From contig WELB01000227.1 of the NCBI GenBank assembly GCA_009602725.1, positions 169,127 through 207,996 of the forward strand: a stretch of DNA of 38,870 bases, in the 5' to 3' direction. Positions within the stretch are counted from its first letter, which is position 1. Each line of letters begins with the position of its first letter. The DNA is from Spirogloea muscicola. Its lineage: Eukaryota > Streptophyta > Zygnematophyceae > Spirogloeales > Spirogloeaceae. The translations under genes and the position numbers were made by a program. Of the stretch, positions 1-9,010 are shown in pieces. The notes beneath the pieces are model-generated. The model was not told the origin of the DNA, did no database searches, and saw only the letters and a list, made by a program, of their open reading frames with translations.

Positions 1-389
1 CCGGCCTCTCTCTTCCGCTCTCTAGGTGTCACTTCACCCCCCCTTGCGCCCCACAGCTGCCTCTGGCTTTTCCGCAACGGAATCACGCTTTCCCCCACTC
101 CTACATGGCCATGTTCCGGAAAATCACCTCACTTGCCTCCACTTGGCCGATGACAGCGGCAAATAGCCAGACTCGCTGCTGACAGAAGGCGCGCGGTGCG
201 CATGAGATGAAAGGGTGGCCAGTTTCAAGCCAATGCATAGTTCAGGCAAAGCCAGAAGCGAACTGTATTCCGGAAATCGTGGTCACAAGCCCTCCCAGTG
301 TAGTGTCCACGAGGCAGACGATCATCAAGGCAAAGTCTAGTGAAAGACGGGGGCTACTTGAAACGAGGCCCTGTGCCAAGTGAGAAAGT
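1..389. other. Unassigned left edge
   Basis: No convincing coding frame, RNA gene or repeat unit is recognised here. It lies beyond the 3' end of the minus-strand LINE and may be flanking DNA or an older transposon remnant. Confidence 0.3.
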
Positions 390-391
390 GG

Positions 392-470
392 CTCTCGCAA
401 TGGGGGCAAGGGCTGTGAAAAGCAAGCCCGAAAAGAAATGAAAAAGGTTCGAAGGGGTCAAACGACGGAG
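392..470 (-). repeat. Hairpin core repeat, copy 1
   Basis: Read on the plus strand it has GGGGGCAAGGGCTGTGAAAA, an AGCCC arm and then GGTTCGAAGGGG. The first arm GGGCT pairs with AGCCC. It forms the distal 3' tail of the minus-strand LINE. Related copies lie near 6930, 13945, 17706, 18325, 36828, 37205 and 37352. Confidence 0.7.
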
Positions 471-752
471 GAGCCTGAAAGCACTTTGTCAGAACGGGTG
501 TAGGATGGACCACTCAGTAGCTACGATTGAGGAGCCTCAAATCTGACAGACTAGCAGCCGGAAAACAGTCCCCCTGACGAAAGCCAGAGGCTGCAGTGAG
601 AGCACGGCCAGCACGCAGATGCAAGGCGTGGGCCATGGACCGCTGGAGGGACACTGAAAGACGCATGCAATAAACCTGGGCCCACGAGCCAGCGGCGTTG
701 AAGTCAGCCGGCTCACCTCGCCTGCGGAACACAGTGCGTCGGGCAAGCCTGG

Positions 753-2202
753 CTAGCAGGTCGAGCCACTGGGACCCAAGAGCCCCGTGCACATCAACGG
801 CCCCGGTACGAACTCGTCTCCAGCCGGGTGGTCAGTGTGTTTGGCCGCCTTGCTGCGAGCGGCCTTCGCCGCAGCATGGCCAGCCCGCGAGGCAGAGAGC
901 TCCGGATTGGCTCGGTCCACCGCATTGGTGGTGACCACGTCTGCAATGATGCGTGCGCCGCCTCCCGGCATTGAGGCCACCAAGTCGACCCGGCGCGTGT
1001 GTAGTCCGTCGACCTTCTGGAGGATTGGCATCATGGAAGTGTTCTCCATCGCCACCGTGTAGCCGGCTTCCACAAATACGCCAAACATGGCATCCCTGAG
1101 GAGGTCGTGGGCTGCCGTGCGTTCACCTCCAGTGGCGCAGCGGAGTACATGCGCAGCAAGCTCCGCCGGGTCCGCCGACCGTTCTCCGCACTCGCACTGC
1201 AACACGCCCAGCAGACAGGGCAGGGGAAGACCCAGCAGGCGATGGACTGCCGTGCGGAAAAGCACATCCGGCATCCTGAGTGCATCGTAGAGAGGGGAGC
1301 GCCGAGAGCCAGGCTGCCGCGCCAGGGGAGGATGCTGATCGCAGCGGAGCATGGCCGCGCACGTCTGTCGGAGGGAGGAGCCGCAGCATGGCCGTGAAAG
1401 CCGCCTTATCAACCTCCGCCATGAACCACGCTTGCGCCCGCGAGTCGCTAGAGTGGGCCAGATGTGCAAACGGGACCACGCTCTCCGCGAGGGCTGGGTG
1501 CTCCACGAGTAACCCGTGTTGAGCAGAGCAGAGCGCCACCTGAAAAGGCAACGAGCCGGTCGCCACCTCCGCCACAGGCTGCTGCAGCATGGGCCGCCCA
1601 TCCTGGAGGAAGCGCTGTGCCACCGTAGTGGCAACCTGAGCCCAGCTGCTGAGGTACGCTGGCCTGCCGATGCGAGCCAGCGAGCGGCAGCCGAGACCGC
1701 CATGGCCAACTGGCAGAGTGGCCTGGTGCACAGCAGCTGGCGAGTTAAGGAAGCTCGTGTGTCGGATGAGGGCTGCACGGCTCGCCATGACGCCGGTGTC
1801 GAATGTGGCGTAGGCCTCCAGCACCTCGGGGCAGGGAGGGGTAGTCCGCGCCAGGTAGTGGGGACGCTGCACAATGCTTCTGGTGAGCATAGCAAGCGCC
1901 AGCTGCATGTCGTGCAGCTGCTCGTCGACGAAAGACGGCGTGCCGAGGGGGACCCCCAGGAAGGTAAGGGCGCCTGGGGAAGTCTGGCACCCGGGCGGCA
2001 GGGGCAAGGGGGCAGGGAGGCCAGGCGGAGACCACGCGACGCACCTCTCGAGCCGGACGGACATGCCGAGGGCAGCCAGCTGCCGCTGGAAGGTGGCGGT
2101 GGCTGCCGGCACGTCCCCTGGGATGCCGACCAGTGTGCTGTCTATGTCTTTATCTACGTGTCTGTATAATGCGACAATGCTATGGACAACCTCTACAGCC
2201 AA
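753..2202 (-). pseudogene. LINE reverse transcriptase C-terminus, CCHC finger and PD-(D/E)XK-like nuclease remnant, frameshifted
   Basis: Two minus-strand frames make one decayed protein. The upstream frame (2202 to about 1300) has the end of the RT palm and thumb, with the motif TFLGVPLGTPSF, then the GGLGCRSLARIGRPAYLSSW block typical of algal and fungal LINEs. At about 1295 the frame shifts. The downstream frame (to 753) carries a knuckle C-x-C-x9-H-x4-C (CECG ... HVLRC) and then RRVDLVASM ... IIADVV. This layout matches the zinc knuckle plus restriction-like endonuclease found C-terminal in R2-like and many algal elements. The RT catalytic YxDD box is not recognisable at the truncated 5' edge. 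The nuclease call rests on motif spacing only. The protein is non-functional as seen. Confidence 0.72.
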
Positions 2203-2682
2203 GACATCAGATTTCGTCCCGATTCCGGTTATCCATAAGCTTCAGCCTCGTGCGCATAAACCATTTCAAGTCAACACGGTAATTACAAGGGACCGAAAGA
2301 CGAAGATGTAGAAGTACTGTAATTGTGGACATTCTTGAGACTACATAGACTCAGCTCAGATTACGTTTTCGAAGGACAGAATTGTGAGCCAGAAAAACGT
2401 TTGTGTTCATTGACCAGGACAAGCTTCCTGTAAGCTTGCATGATTACTCGCGTGATTGGGATTCCTTGCGAACCAGCAGTGCTCTAGTAAGTGCCTATTC
2501 TTGAAGATGAACTCTGCTATACTCACACCACTTATGACAGCTGTTGCGAAGCTCAAATTGCTGCAAACTAAGCGTACTCATTGCTAGGCAAGGTTTGTCA
2601 CACAAGCTAGACAAGGGTATCGCATGAGACAGGCAATTGTCCCGTAAGCAATGGTTAAATGTGCTGCCCAAGTCATGTACAG
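2203..2682. other. Spacer and presumed GSH1 3' UTR
   Basis: AT-richer sequence between the LINE and the GSH1 stop codon. No open frame or RNA gene was recognised. Because GSH1 is on the minus strand, the part near 2680 should be its 3' UTR. No polyadenylation signal was securely identified. Confidence 0.4.
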
Positions 2683-5013
2683 TCAGTATATTAGCTCCTT
2701 GTATGCAAGGTCTACTGACTCCCCCCACCTTTCATGGTATGCTTGCAACAGCTTCTCTGCGGGAGTATCACCTGCCCACGAAGTCCATAACAGCTTGTTA
2801 CAGGGCTTGTAACACTATATGTAGTAGCAGCATAAGCAGTTGTGAGTTAGCATGTCATATTGTCATCGCAGTCTGCATTATGCATCAAAGCCAGCATGCA
2901 CAGCTTCATGCATACACCACACTGCAACGAACAGCTATATGGACCACTTTGCTTGATCCACCAATGCATCTGCCGTCAAGCTCACCCGTCTGGACTATCG
3001 ACCCAAGCTCGTGCAAAAATGACGCCTCCTTGTAGCCCCGTCTCTCCAGGCCCTCCTGGTGACGCAGTATAGACGACGTTTGACAGGCAATCTCAGCGAC
3101 CAGCTTGATCGAATACTACCAAGTGCATGCCAAATTGCCCAGTGAATGCTATGGAAAACTAAATAATACATCACGCAAAGGCAGTTGGACAAACCTTGGC
3201 CAGCTTGTATATGTCTTGGGCGACGTGCCTTAGCAGGCCATCTCGGAAAGGTGTCTTCAAGCCCATGGCAGGCACCTGCTCAGATTCAAAACAGACTTCT
3301 GATGTTGGACTTCTGCTTGGCTTAGGCCCTAAGTCTTCCATATCAGTGGAACAGGCAGGTAAGTTGGATGTCAAACCTGGACAGGCTTTATTCTAACTGC
3401 ACAGTTTGAAAAATGATGGACCAAGACAATGAAAACAATGTATGGCAGGCCTAAGCAAGACCTGGGACCTGATTATGCACAACACTTGCTCTCCAAGCAG
3501 TATATGATGTAAAAAGGATCACAACCAGGTGGACACAAAAGTCATGCGTAACAGGCAGTATCTCGTCTTTGCAGCTGCAACCATGGAGACCTTGAGGCAT
3601 TTGACCAAATGCTTGATCTAGGGCCAAGGGCTTGTGATCTTATGTAGGTGGGATGATTGAGCATGCATTAAGCAGGGGGCGTTTGGCAGAGGTCCACCCA
3701 GCACCTTCCGCCGAAGCATTGCCCGCTCGCGATCAGTCCAGTCCGCAATGAGGTCAACTGCGCCCTGCAAGGACTGCTCGTCATAGAGGAGCCCAACCTG
3801 CACCAAGTGCGTAGCAGAGCCAAGCGCTACCCTAGATCAGGCCCACTGCGAGAGCAAGACCTTCCAGCAGCGAGTGATGCAAACAAAAGAAGCTGGCCAT
3901 TGCAAATTTGTAAGTGCATCCATAAGCAGGTTTGGGACTTAAGTTCTAAAGTCTAGGTTAGATGGTTCAGGGTTAGGATTAGGGTTAAAAAATTAGGGAA
4001 CGCAGCCCTCTGCAGCGCAATCAAGAGTATGTGATAAGCTCCTGATACGGATCAATGGCCATGAGAACTTTGGAGTTTGCATCACCCTTCAGGGATCTGA
4101 AGGGTGATCACTTAGGCTACAGTATCTTGGGTGCATCATGTGGACCATTGGGTATGTTTCTTTTTGGGATTTGCAGGGCTTGGGCTTAAATACTAATATC
4201 TGTCTCAGAGTTCCAGACGATATATATCTTCAAGTCCAGAGTCTGAAAGACCAACCCATAGCGCAGGCAGGGCGCAGAGGCGCCGCCAGGGGCCGCCATC
4301 GGCGCCGCGCATTTCAAGGTAACGCTTCAACCGTACCTAGTGCATGCAGACAATCAAAGCATCAGTACCACAAGTCAATGCAGCTTTGAACAGTAAAAGG
4401 TAGGCAAAGAGAGGCGATGATACCAGCAGGCTGAGCACCAGCCACAGCGACAGCCAGGCATGCCAGTCGCAGCCGTTGAGTACACTTCATCATGCAACAA
4501 CCTGTATCATGAATGCTGGTGCCAAGCTGGCCACAGGCCACAGTGCTGCTGCAGATGTGGGCCACTCGTATCCAGCAGAAATACAGCAGAATGTCGGGCA
4601 TAGGATCTGAAAGTAAAGCTTGGATCAGACCTCCGGGAAGATGGTGGTTAGGTGATTCTCCCAGTCCTGGATCGTGGGCCGCGCGCCCGGAAGCACCGCC
4701 AACTTTCCCTCCATGAAGTCCTGGAGTAAGGTCGGCAGCAGCAACAGCCACGCCCAACGCAGCGTAGGCTGCCGTCAAACTTAGGCCGCTTGCTTGCGTG
4801 CCATGTCTTCGGAGAGACAGGAGCATGAGGCAGAGCCGCCTCTGTTGGGCAGGCCCAGCAGCGTGCAGGGGCCACAGAATCAGGGCTCCAAAGGACCAGG
4901 TTACAGGTGATGGAGTAATGGATTACCCGGAACGACAGGCCGCTGGCATCGATGTAACGCTTGTCCCTGTACACGAAGTACATGGGTACATCGAGCGCGT
5001 ACTCGGCATACTT
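2683..5013 (-). CDS. GSH1: Glutamate-cysteine ligase, plant type (plastid), C-terminal seven exons only
   Basis: GSH1 catalyses ATP-dependent joining of glutamate and cysteine, the committed step of glutathione synthesis, in plant plastids. Exons on the minus strand are 5013-4927, 4720-4631, 4336-4256, 3797-3705, 3275-3195, 3055-2986 and 2771-2683. All have GT-AG borders and stay in phase, giving 196 residues and a stop. Family motifs in order are [82 protein letters not shown] and DTPAEKLL. The N-terminal part, including the transit peptide and most of the catalytic domain (more than half of a usual enzyme of about 500 residues), is absent. Upstream of 5013 only about 97 bp of apparent intron remains before the N at 5111, and transposon DNA follows. 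Either the gene is broken or its upstream exons were misplaced in assembly. Family identity is very secure. Confidence 0.93.
3969..3998. repeat. Degenerate telomere-like repeat in a GSH1 intron
   Basis: CAGGGTTAGGATTAGGGTTA is followed by AAAAAATTAGGG: three to four imperfect TTAGGG/TTTAGGG-like units in the intron between exons 4336-4256 and 3797-3705. It is too short to claim telomere function. Confidence 0.45.
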
Positions 5014-5110
5014 CTGAAAGCTGCAGCAGCGACGGCAGCGGCGGCAGGCTAAGGTAGTGCAACAACTGGGCTTGCATAAGCGGAGGCACAGGCAGGATTA
5101 GGAAGGGGGA

Positions 5111-5111
5111 N
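5111..5111. other. Single ambiguous base at the junction of GSH1 intron and transposon DNA
   Basis: A lone n sits exactly where GSH1 intron sequence gives way to GC-rich sequence leading into an LTR. Such a base can mark a join or a low-coverage position, so the adjacency of GSH1 to the island should be treated with caution. Confidence 0.8.
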
Positions 5112-5878
5112 GACGCGCGGCTTCGCGCTTCCTCGGAGCCGCCCGAGGCGCCGCGTAGCGCCGCCCGAGGCGCCCCGTCTCGCCCCCTTGATGCCGCACA
5201 AGGCATCCCGTCGTACCTCATTGGTTTTGCCATGGCGACGCTTCCCGCCATCCGATGGCGCCGCGTTCGCGCGCCGCTTCGCGACCCCTTGGAGCCGCCC
5301 AAGGCGCCGCTCTCCGTGTCCCCTTCGTCCGGCCTGCCCCTCCGGGGGAGGGCCTTGGGGGTGACCCTCGTCACACTCTCGGGGGAGGTTGGCAGGGGAA
5401 ACGCTATAAGTAGTGGGCCTTAGCCGGACTTCTCAATTCGACGAACGCCGAGAGAGACACAGCCCTGCTGCTGCCTAGCCAGCCCCGCTGCTGCCTAGCC
5501 AGCCCCGCTGGTGCCCGCTGCCGCCACCGCCGCCACAGCTCTGCTGCTGCCGCCTACTGCCCAGCCCGTCGCCGCAGCTCGTCGCTGCAGGCCCCGCCGC
5601 CGGCTCTCTGGACAGGGATGCTGTAGCTCGGCTGCTGCCGTTTGCTGCCCAGCCCGTCGCCGTAGCTCGTCTCTGTGGACCCCGCCGGCTCTCTGTAAGT
5701 CTATGGGTAGAGTCACCGCCCTAGGGCGGTGCCTCAGGGTAAGACTTCCGCTGCGCTCTATGCGCGTGTGTGCGTTGGTGTTCTCCTGTATGAGGGTTGT
5801 ATCCTAAACACCCTGTGCTTGAACCCAAACCAGGACATTCTGACCCTATATGTGTGTAAGGGACAGGGATGTAACACA
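5112..5878 (+). mobile_element. LTR family A, copy 1 (plus, 5' part diverged or missing)
   Basis: From about 5330 it aligns with the LTR at 13018-13913: CCTGCCCCTCCGGGGGAGGG, the CTATAAGTAGTGGGCCTT promoter block, a CTGCTGCC-rich tract, the GGGTAGAGTCACCGC and GGTAAGACTTCCGCTGCGC blocks, and an end ATGTAACACA against ATGTCACA. The first 200 bp (short direct repeats of GGAGCCGCCCGAGGCGCC type) do not match copy 3. The CTGCTGCC region contains an internal duplication of about 60 bp ending in CGGCTCTCTG. Confidence 0.75.
5405..5412 (+). promoter_or_regulatory. TATA box of LTR family A, copy 1
   Basis: TATAAGTA lies in a stretch conserved between LTR copies (CTATAAGTAGTGGGCCTT). The same element is at 13551. 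Position and conservation suggest the retroelement core promoter; this was not tested. Confidence 0.5.
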
Positions 5879-6521
5879 GCGCATACTCGTCGTGCACACA
5901 GCGCAGCGGAAATCTTACCCTTAGGCACTTCCAGAAGGCAGTGACTTTATTGGGTCAGTGGCTTAGTAGCTGTTCCCACATGGGACACAGCCATAGTAAT
6001 CACAGAGAGCCGGCGAGGCCGCAGCGACGAGCTGCAGCGACGGGCTGAGCAGCAGGCGGCAGCAGCTGCGCTGTGGCGGCGGCTGCAGCAGTAGGCAGCA
6101 GCAGGCGTGTGTCTCTTGGCGTAAGGGGTCCAATTGCTGAGTCTGGTTTCGGCCTACTACTATAACTATTCATTGGCACCCCCTCGCCAGAAGGTGTGAC
6201 GAGATTAGCCCAAGGTCCACCCCTGGAGGGGCGGGCCTGACGAATGGGGATACATATCGGTGAGTGACACAATGCGCCGTTTCCTGGGCGGTACTAAGGA
6301 GACACGAAGCTGCGCCTCCTCGGCGGTACAAAGGAGACACGAAGCGGGCCCTCCTGGGCGGTACAAGCGCGGTACGAAGCGGGGGCCTCGGGCCGTACTT
6401 AGCTACGCAGAGAGTGGAGCAAAGCTACCAGTACAGATTTGGACTTCCAAATGGTAGCTACTATACATTAAGTGAGGTCAACGGCACCGTCGGCACTCCC
6501 ACTCGGACGGAACATTTCACA
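5879..6521 (-). mobile_element. LTR family A, copy 2 (minus, 3'-truncated)
   Basis: The reverse complement starts at 6521 with TGTGAAATGTTCC and follows the whole LTR A order: the TACCATTTGG block, GTAGCTAAGTACGG, the CCCGCCCCTCC block, the ATAGTAGTAGG promoter region, the CTGCTGCC tract and the GGTAAGATTTCCGCTGCGC block near 5890-5915. About 50 bp near 5935-5998 is unmatched. The far 3' end is missing where it meets copy 1, so the two LTRs stand tail to tail. Confidence 0.75.
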
Positions 6522-6748
6522 GGACGTCTAGCAATCAACTCGGAAAGCTCTTATGACCTCAATGCCAGCGCAGGACATTCGTATCCGGCAGGGTGATCCA
6601 CATTCACTCGCTTGATTATGCAGCCTTGCCGACCGCGTGCTGTTTCTCCTTTTGAAGACAGCTGCTTTCTGTCCAGATAAGGCTGCGACAGTTGCTGAGA
6701 CAATGCCTTGAAAGAGGCCTGCACAAGAAGTGGTCAAGATCCAAGGGG

Positions 6749-6830
6749 CCAGAAACGACATTCTTCTTATCAAGATAATATTCTGGCTACCAGAAATGAC
6801 ATTCTTCTCATCAAGAGAAAATTTTGGCTA
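6749..6830. repeat. 41-bp tandem duplication
   Basis: Two adjacent units begin CCAGAAACGACATTCTTCTT and CCAGAAATGACATTCTTCTC, starts 41 bp apart, and both end in TTTGGCTA or TTCTGGCTA. The difference is a few substitutions, so the duplication is fairly young. Confidence 0.75.
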
Positions 6831-6855
6831 CCTGCGATGGCCAACAAATAAGATG

Positions 6856-6882
6856 AAGTCAACAGCTTCAAGCTGTTGACTT
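6856..6882. repeat. Perfect 27-bp palindrome (13-bp arms, 1-nt centre)
   Basis: AAGTCAACAGCTT, then C, then AAGCTGTTGACTT. The arms are perfect reverse complements. The role is unknown; it could be the centre of a decayed inverted element. Confidence 0.8.
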
Positions 6883-6929
6883 GTAAAATTTCAGTCACAA
6901 CTCGGGGCTCAAAAAGGGGACAGGACGAC

Positions 6930-6985
6930 GCCATCTAAGGGATAGCGGTTGCTGTGAAAGGCCAGCCAGATGTCAAATGAAAGGG
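6930..6985 (-). repeat. Hairpin core repeat, copy 2 (partial)
   Basis: GCTGTGAAAGGCCAGCC with downstream ATGAAAGGGAGAACC resembles the core in the same orientation as copy 1. The flanks are diverged, so this copy is less certain. Confidence 0.45.
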
Positions 6986-7301
6986 AGAACCGCAAATTTG
7001 GAAGCACAGATACTATGCAAAAGTTGGCTACTACGTATAGCAGCTCTCACACTATATCAGGGTCGTGAGAAGAGTGTCCAGCCGCAAGTGTTACAGCACA
7101 GAAGTGCAGGAGCGCAAGAAGGCGAAGGTTGTCGTGCCTGCCAGTATAGCGCTAACTTTGCGTCGAGATGCCACACCTGAAGCTCCGCCTACAGGCTAGG
7201 ACTCTTTGTTAGCTAGCAGTAGCCTGCCCTGCATGGCCTGACTACCAGGTGAGCAGACATGCAAAGAATGTGGCAGAAGAGTCATCACACCATCACCGTT
7301 G

Positions 7302-8310
7302 GAGCCGCTGGAGCTTGTCTTGGGGCTGCTGCAGGCGGGGCAGGAGGCCCAACTAGCATATGTGCTGGAAAATGTGCTGGCAGGCGACGACTGTAGAGAC
7401 CCTCGCTGTACACGCGATATTAGGGTGAGCAGTCCTTACTGAACTTGGCTGTAGGGGGTTTAGGGACCAATTCACTACACAGGCAAAGCACTAGCGCATC
7501 GGCGCAGCGGAAGACAGGCCCTGTGGCCCCGCCGTCCAGCGGCGACTCCCTCCTAGGCGCAGGCCGGCGCAGCAGGCCCCGCAGCAGAGTGCTGCGGCGG
7601 CTGCGGCGGCGAGCAGCGGCAAGGCTGCTCCTGGGCTTCCTTGGTTTGAACTCCTCTCGAGCCTCAGCCTCAAGGCTCCTCGTGCTTCCCTGTGCCACCC
7701 CCCTTCCCAGGGGTGTGAGCGGGCCGCCCCATGGGCCGCCTTGTGGCAGGCCAAAGATCCTCCCTTGAACGGGTGGATCCTGGCGAGGGGTATTTATCCT
7801 GGCGGGGCCCGCACCTGGGCGGGCCACTTGACCGGCCAGCCAGCCCGCCACCTGGCGGGCCACGTGGCCCAAATAGTCGGTCATATAATAAATGTAGAGG
7901 CCGGTGGCTTAATCAAACGGCCGGTTCATTACAACGACCTTCGCGAGAATGTGCGTCGTGACTTCCAGGTGGTGGAGAGCCGCATCGGGCGAGGCGTGCC
8001 GCTGGACGCAGCTGCCTTGGGGAGCCGGGCGCACATGCTCCGGATGAATTGGACCAACCTGGCGCAGCCAGAGTTGGTGGCAGCCGCGGCCGCGTTGGCA
8101 GAGAGCGCCCACTCGGCCTGCTGGTGGCAGACATCTTGGACCCGGGGAGGGTGCCGCAGCCGGCGAGGAGGGACGACTGCCCACCGTTCGCCCTGTGCAA
8201 CAAGGTGGGGAAGCCGCGGGCAGCGTTGCCCACGCTGGTCAGCTATCCTAGGTCCTACGCATTCCGCAATGGGGCTCCCAGCATGGTGTGGGACCACAGC
8301 ATGCAGTAAC
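7302..8310 (+). pseudogene. Unidentified coding sequence split by a solo LTR
   Basis: Left of the LTR an open frame reads EPLELVLGLLQAGQEAQLAY and on to LAGDD at 7391. Right of the second target-site copy (from 7939) the same frame continues LRENVRRDFQVVESRIGRGV and so on. Removing the LTR and one target copy leaves the frame intact. At about 8100 a frameshift leads to LVADILDPGRVPQPARR ... DCPPFALCNKVG and a stop near 8310. I do not recognise the family. It may be a host gene exon or an older transposon protein. The sequence is broken by at least one frameshift in addition to the insertion. Confidence 0.55.
7392..7933 (-). mobile_element. Solo LTR, family B, with ACGAC target-site duplication
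   Basis: In the minus orientation it starts TGTAATGAACCGGCCG and ends GGTCTCTACA, giving matching TGTA/TACA tips. It is flanked on both sides by ACGAC (7387-7391 and 7934-7938), the 5-bp duplication expected of Ty3-type integration. It aligns with the plus-strand LTR at 10565-11098: the CCGGCCGTTTGRTTAAGCC block, the lower-GC ATCCTGGC and ATCCGCCC blocks, a CTGCTGC tract and the end TCTCTACA. With no internal sequence attached, it is the product of LTR-LTR recombination. Confidence 0.88.
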
Positions 8311-8790
8311 TTGGAGGAGCCACGCGCCGACGAGGGGGAGGGGGGCGTTGGGCTTCCGGACCGGGACGACCGCAGCTCCTGGAGCTCACTTAGAGGCAGC
8401 GCTGGAAGCTGCTGGGCCAGGCTATGGACCTGAGGGCCCTCACGTGCTTGCTGTCAATTTGCTTCGCCGCTCAGCGGAGCCAGCGAGCAGCGCGGCAGCT
8501 GGTGCAAGGGCTCTACCTGCAGTGGGCAGCGCGTGCAGGCGCTAGCGGCTTCCCACACGGGGGGGGGGAAGTAGAGCTGCAGGAGGAACAGGTGGTGCAG
8601 AAGGCCCAGCAGCAAGAGGCGAGGGGGGTCAAGGCAGTACATACAGGGACTCCGTGTCCGGCGCCCCGGGGCTCTCCGGGCCGCCCATACGAATTGCACC
8701 CTTCCCAGCGAGTCACCCCATGGCTTACCCCCTCTAAGGATCCCTATACCACCTTCCTACCTGAGATATACGACCAGCTTTAGCCCTGCT
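8311..8790 (+). other. Coding-like GC-rich stretch, unidentified
   Basis: Overlapping open frames give RSAEPASSAAAGARALPAVG in one frame and LLSICFAAQRSQRAARQLVQ in another, then EEQVVQKAQQQEARGVK and a stop near 8783. Composition resembles the preceding broken frame, so it may be its continuation. No domain is recognised. Confidence 0.3.
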
Positions 8791-8848
8791 CGGTTCCGCC
8801 CAACTGCCCTCTAGCCGACAACGACGCTCTGCGTCCGGGCATGACAAG

Positions 8849-9010
8849 GGCTGCAAGTGAGTGTACAAGTTGAAGTACCCTGCGGAGCAGTGAAAGCGGC
8901 AGAAGTAGCAGTAGCGCGTGAAGGCGATTGGCTGCAAGTGGGTCTACAAGGTCAAGTATTCTGTGGAGCAGTGGGAGCCGATGTATAGCTGGAATGCAAG
9001 AAAGGCGACT
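8849..9010 (+). repeat. 81-bp tandem repeat (two units)
   Basis: Units start GGCTGCAAGTGAGTGTACAA (8849) and GGCTGCAAGTGGGTCTACAA (8930), exactly 81 bp apart, and each ends near AAGGCGATT or AAGGCGACT. The second unit translates GCKWVYKVKYSVEQWEP. GCKWVYKVK resembles the start of copia RT and Y-VKY ... WEP weakly resembles a chromodomain. With no longer context I leave it unassigned. Confidence 0.6.

Larger units (their letters stand above)
390..2202 (-). mobile_element. 5'-truncated LINE (non-LTR retrotransposon)
   Basis: The minus strand carries the distal part of a LINE polyprotein (753-2202) followed by about 360 bp of 3' tail that is repeated at 18005-18415 in the opposite orientation. 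Coding homology starts just after the RT catalytic region, so the usual 5' truncation of LINE insertions applies. The tail ends in the hairpin-bearing core repeat (392-470). No poly(A) tail or target duplication could be identified. Frameshifts show that it is dead. Confidence 0.75.
6522..7301. other. Transposon-island spacer with short repeats
   Basis: No supported gene. It holds a 41-bp tandem duplication (6749-6830), a 27-bp palindrome (6856-6882) and a partial hairpin core repeat (about 6930-6985). Just before 7302, GACTACCAGGTGAGCAG resembles an exon end with a splice donor, but no gene could be built from it. Confidence 0.45.

Noticed and set aside
753-1895. Plus-strand open frames opposite the LINE protein (such as 1516-2169)
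   Set aside because: They mirror the coding bias of the minus-strand LINE protein and contain no family motif.
8928-8972. Copia reverse transcriptase fragment based on GCKWVYKVK
   Set aside because: Only nine residues match and the following residues do not continue the copia pattern, so it is reported only as a tandem repeat.
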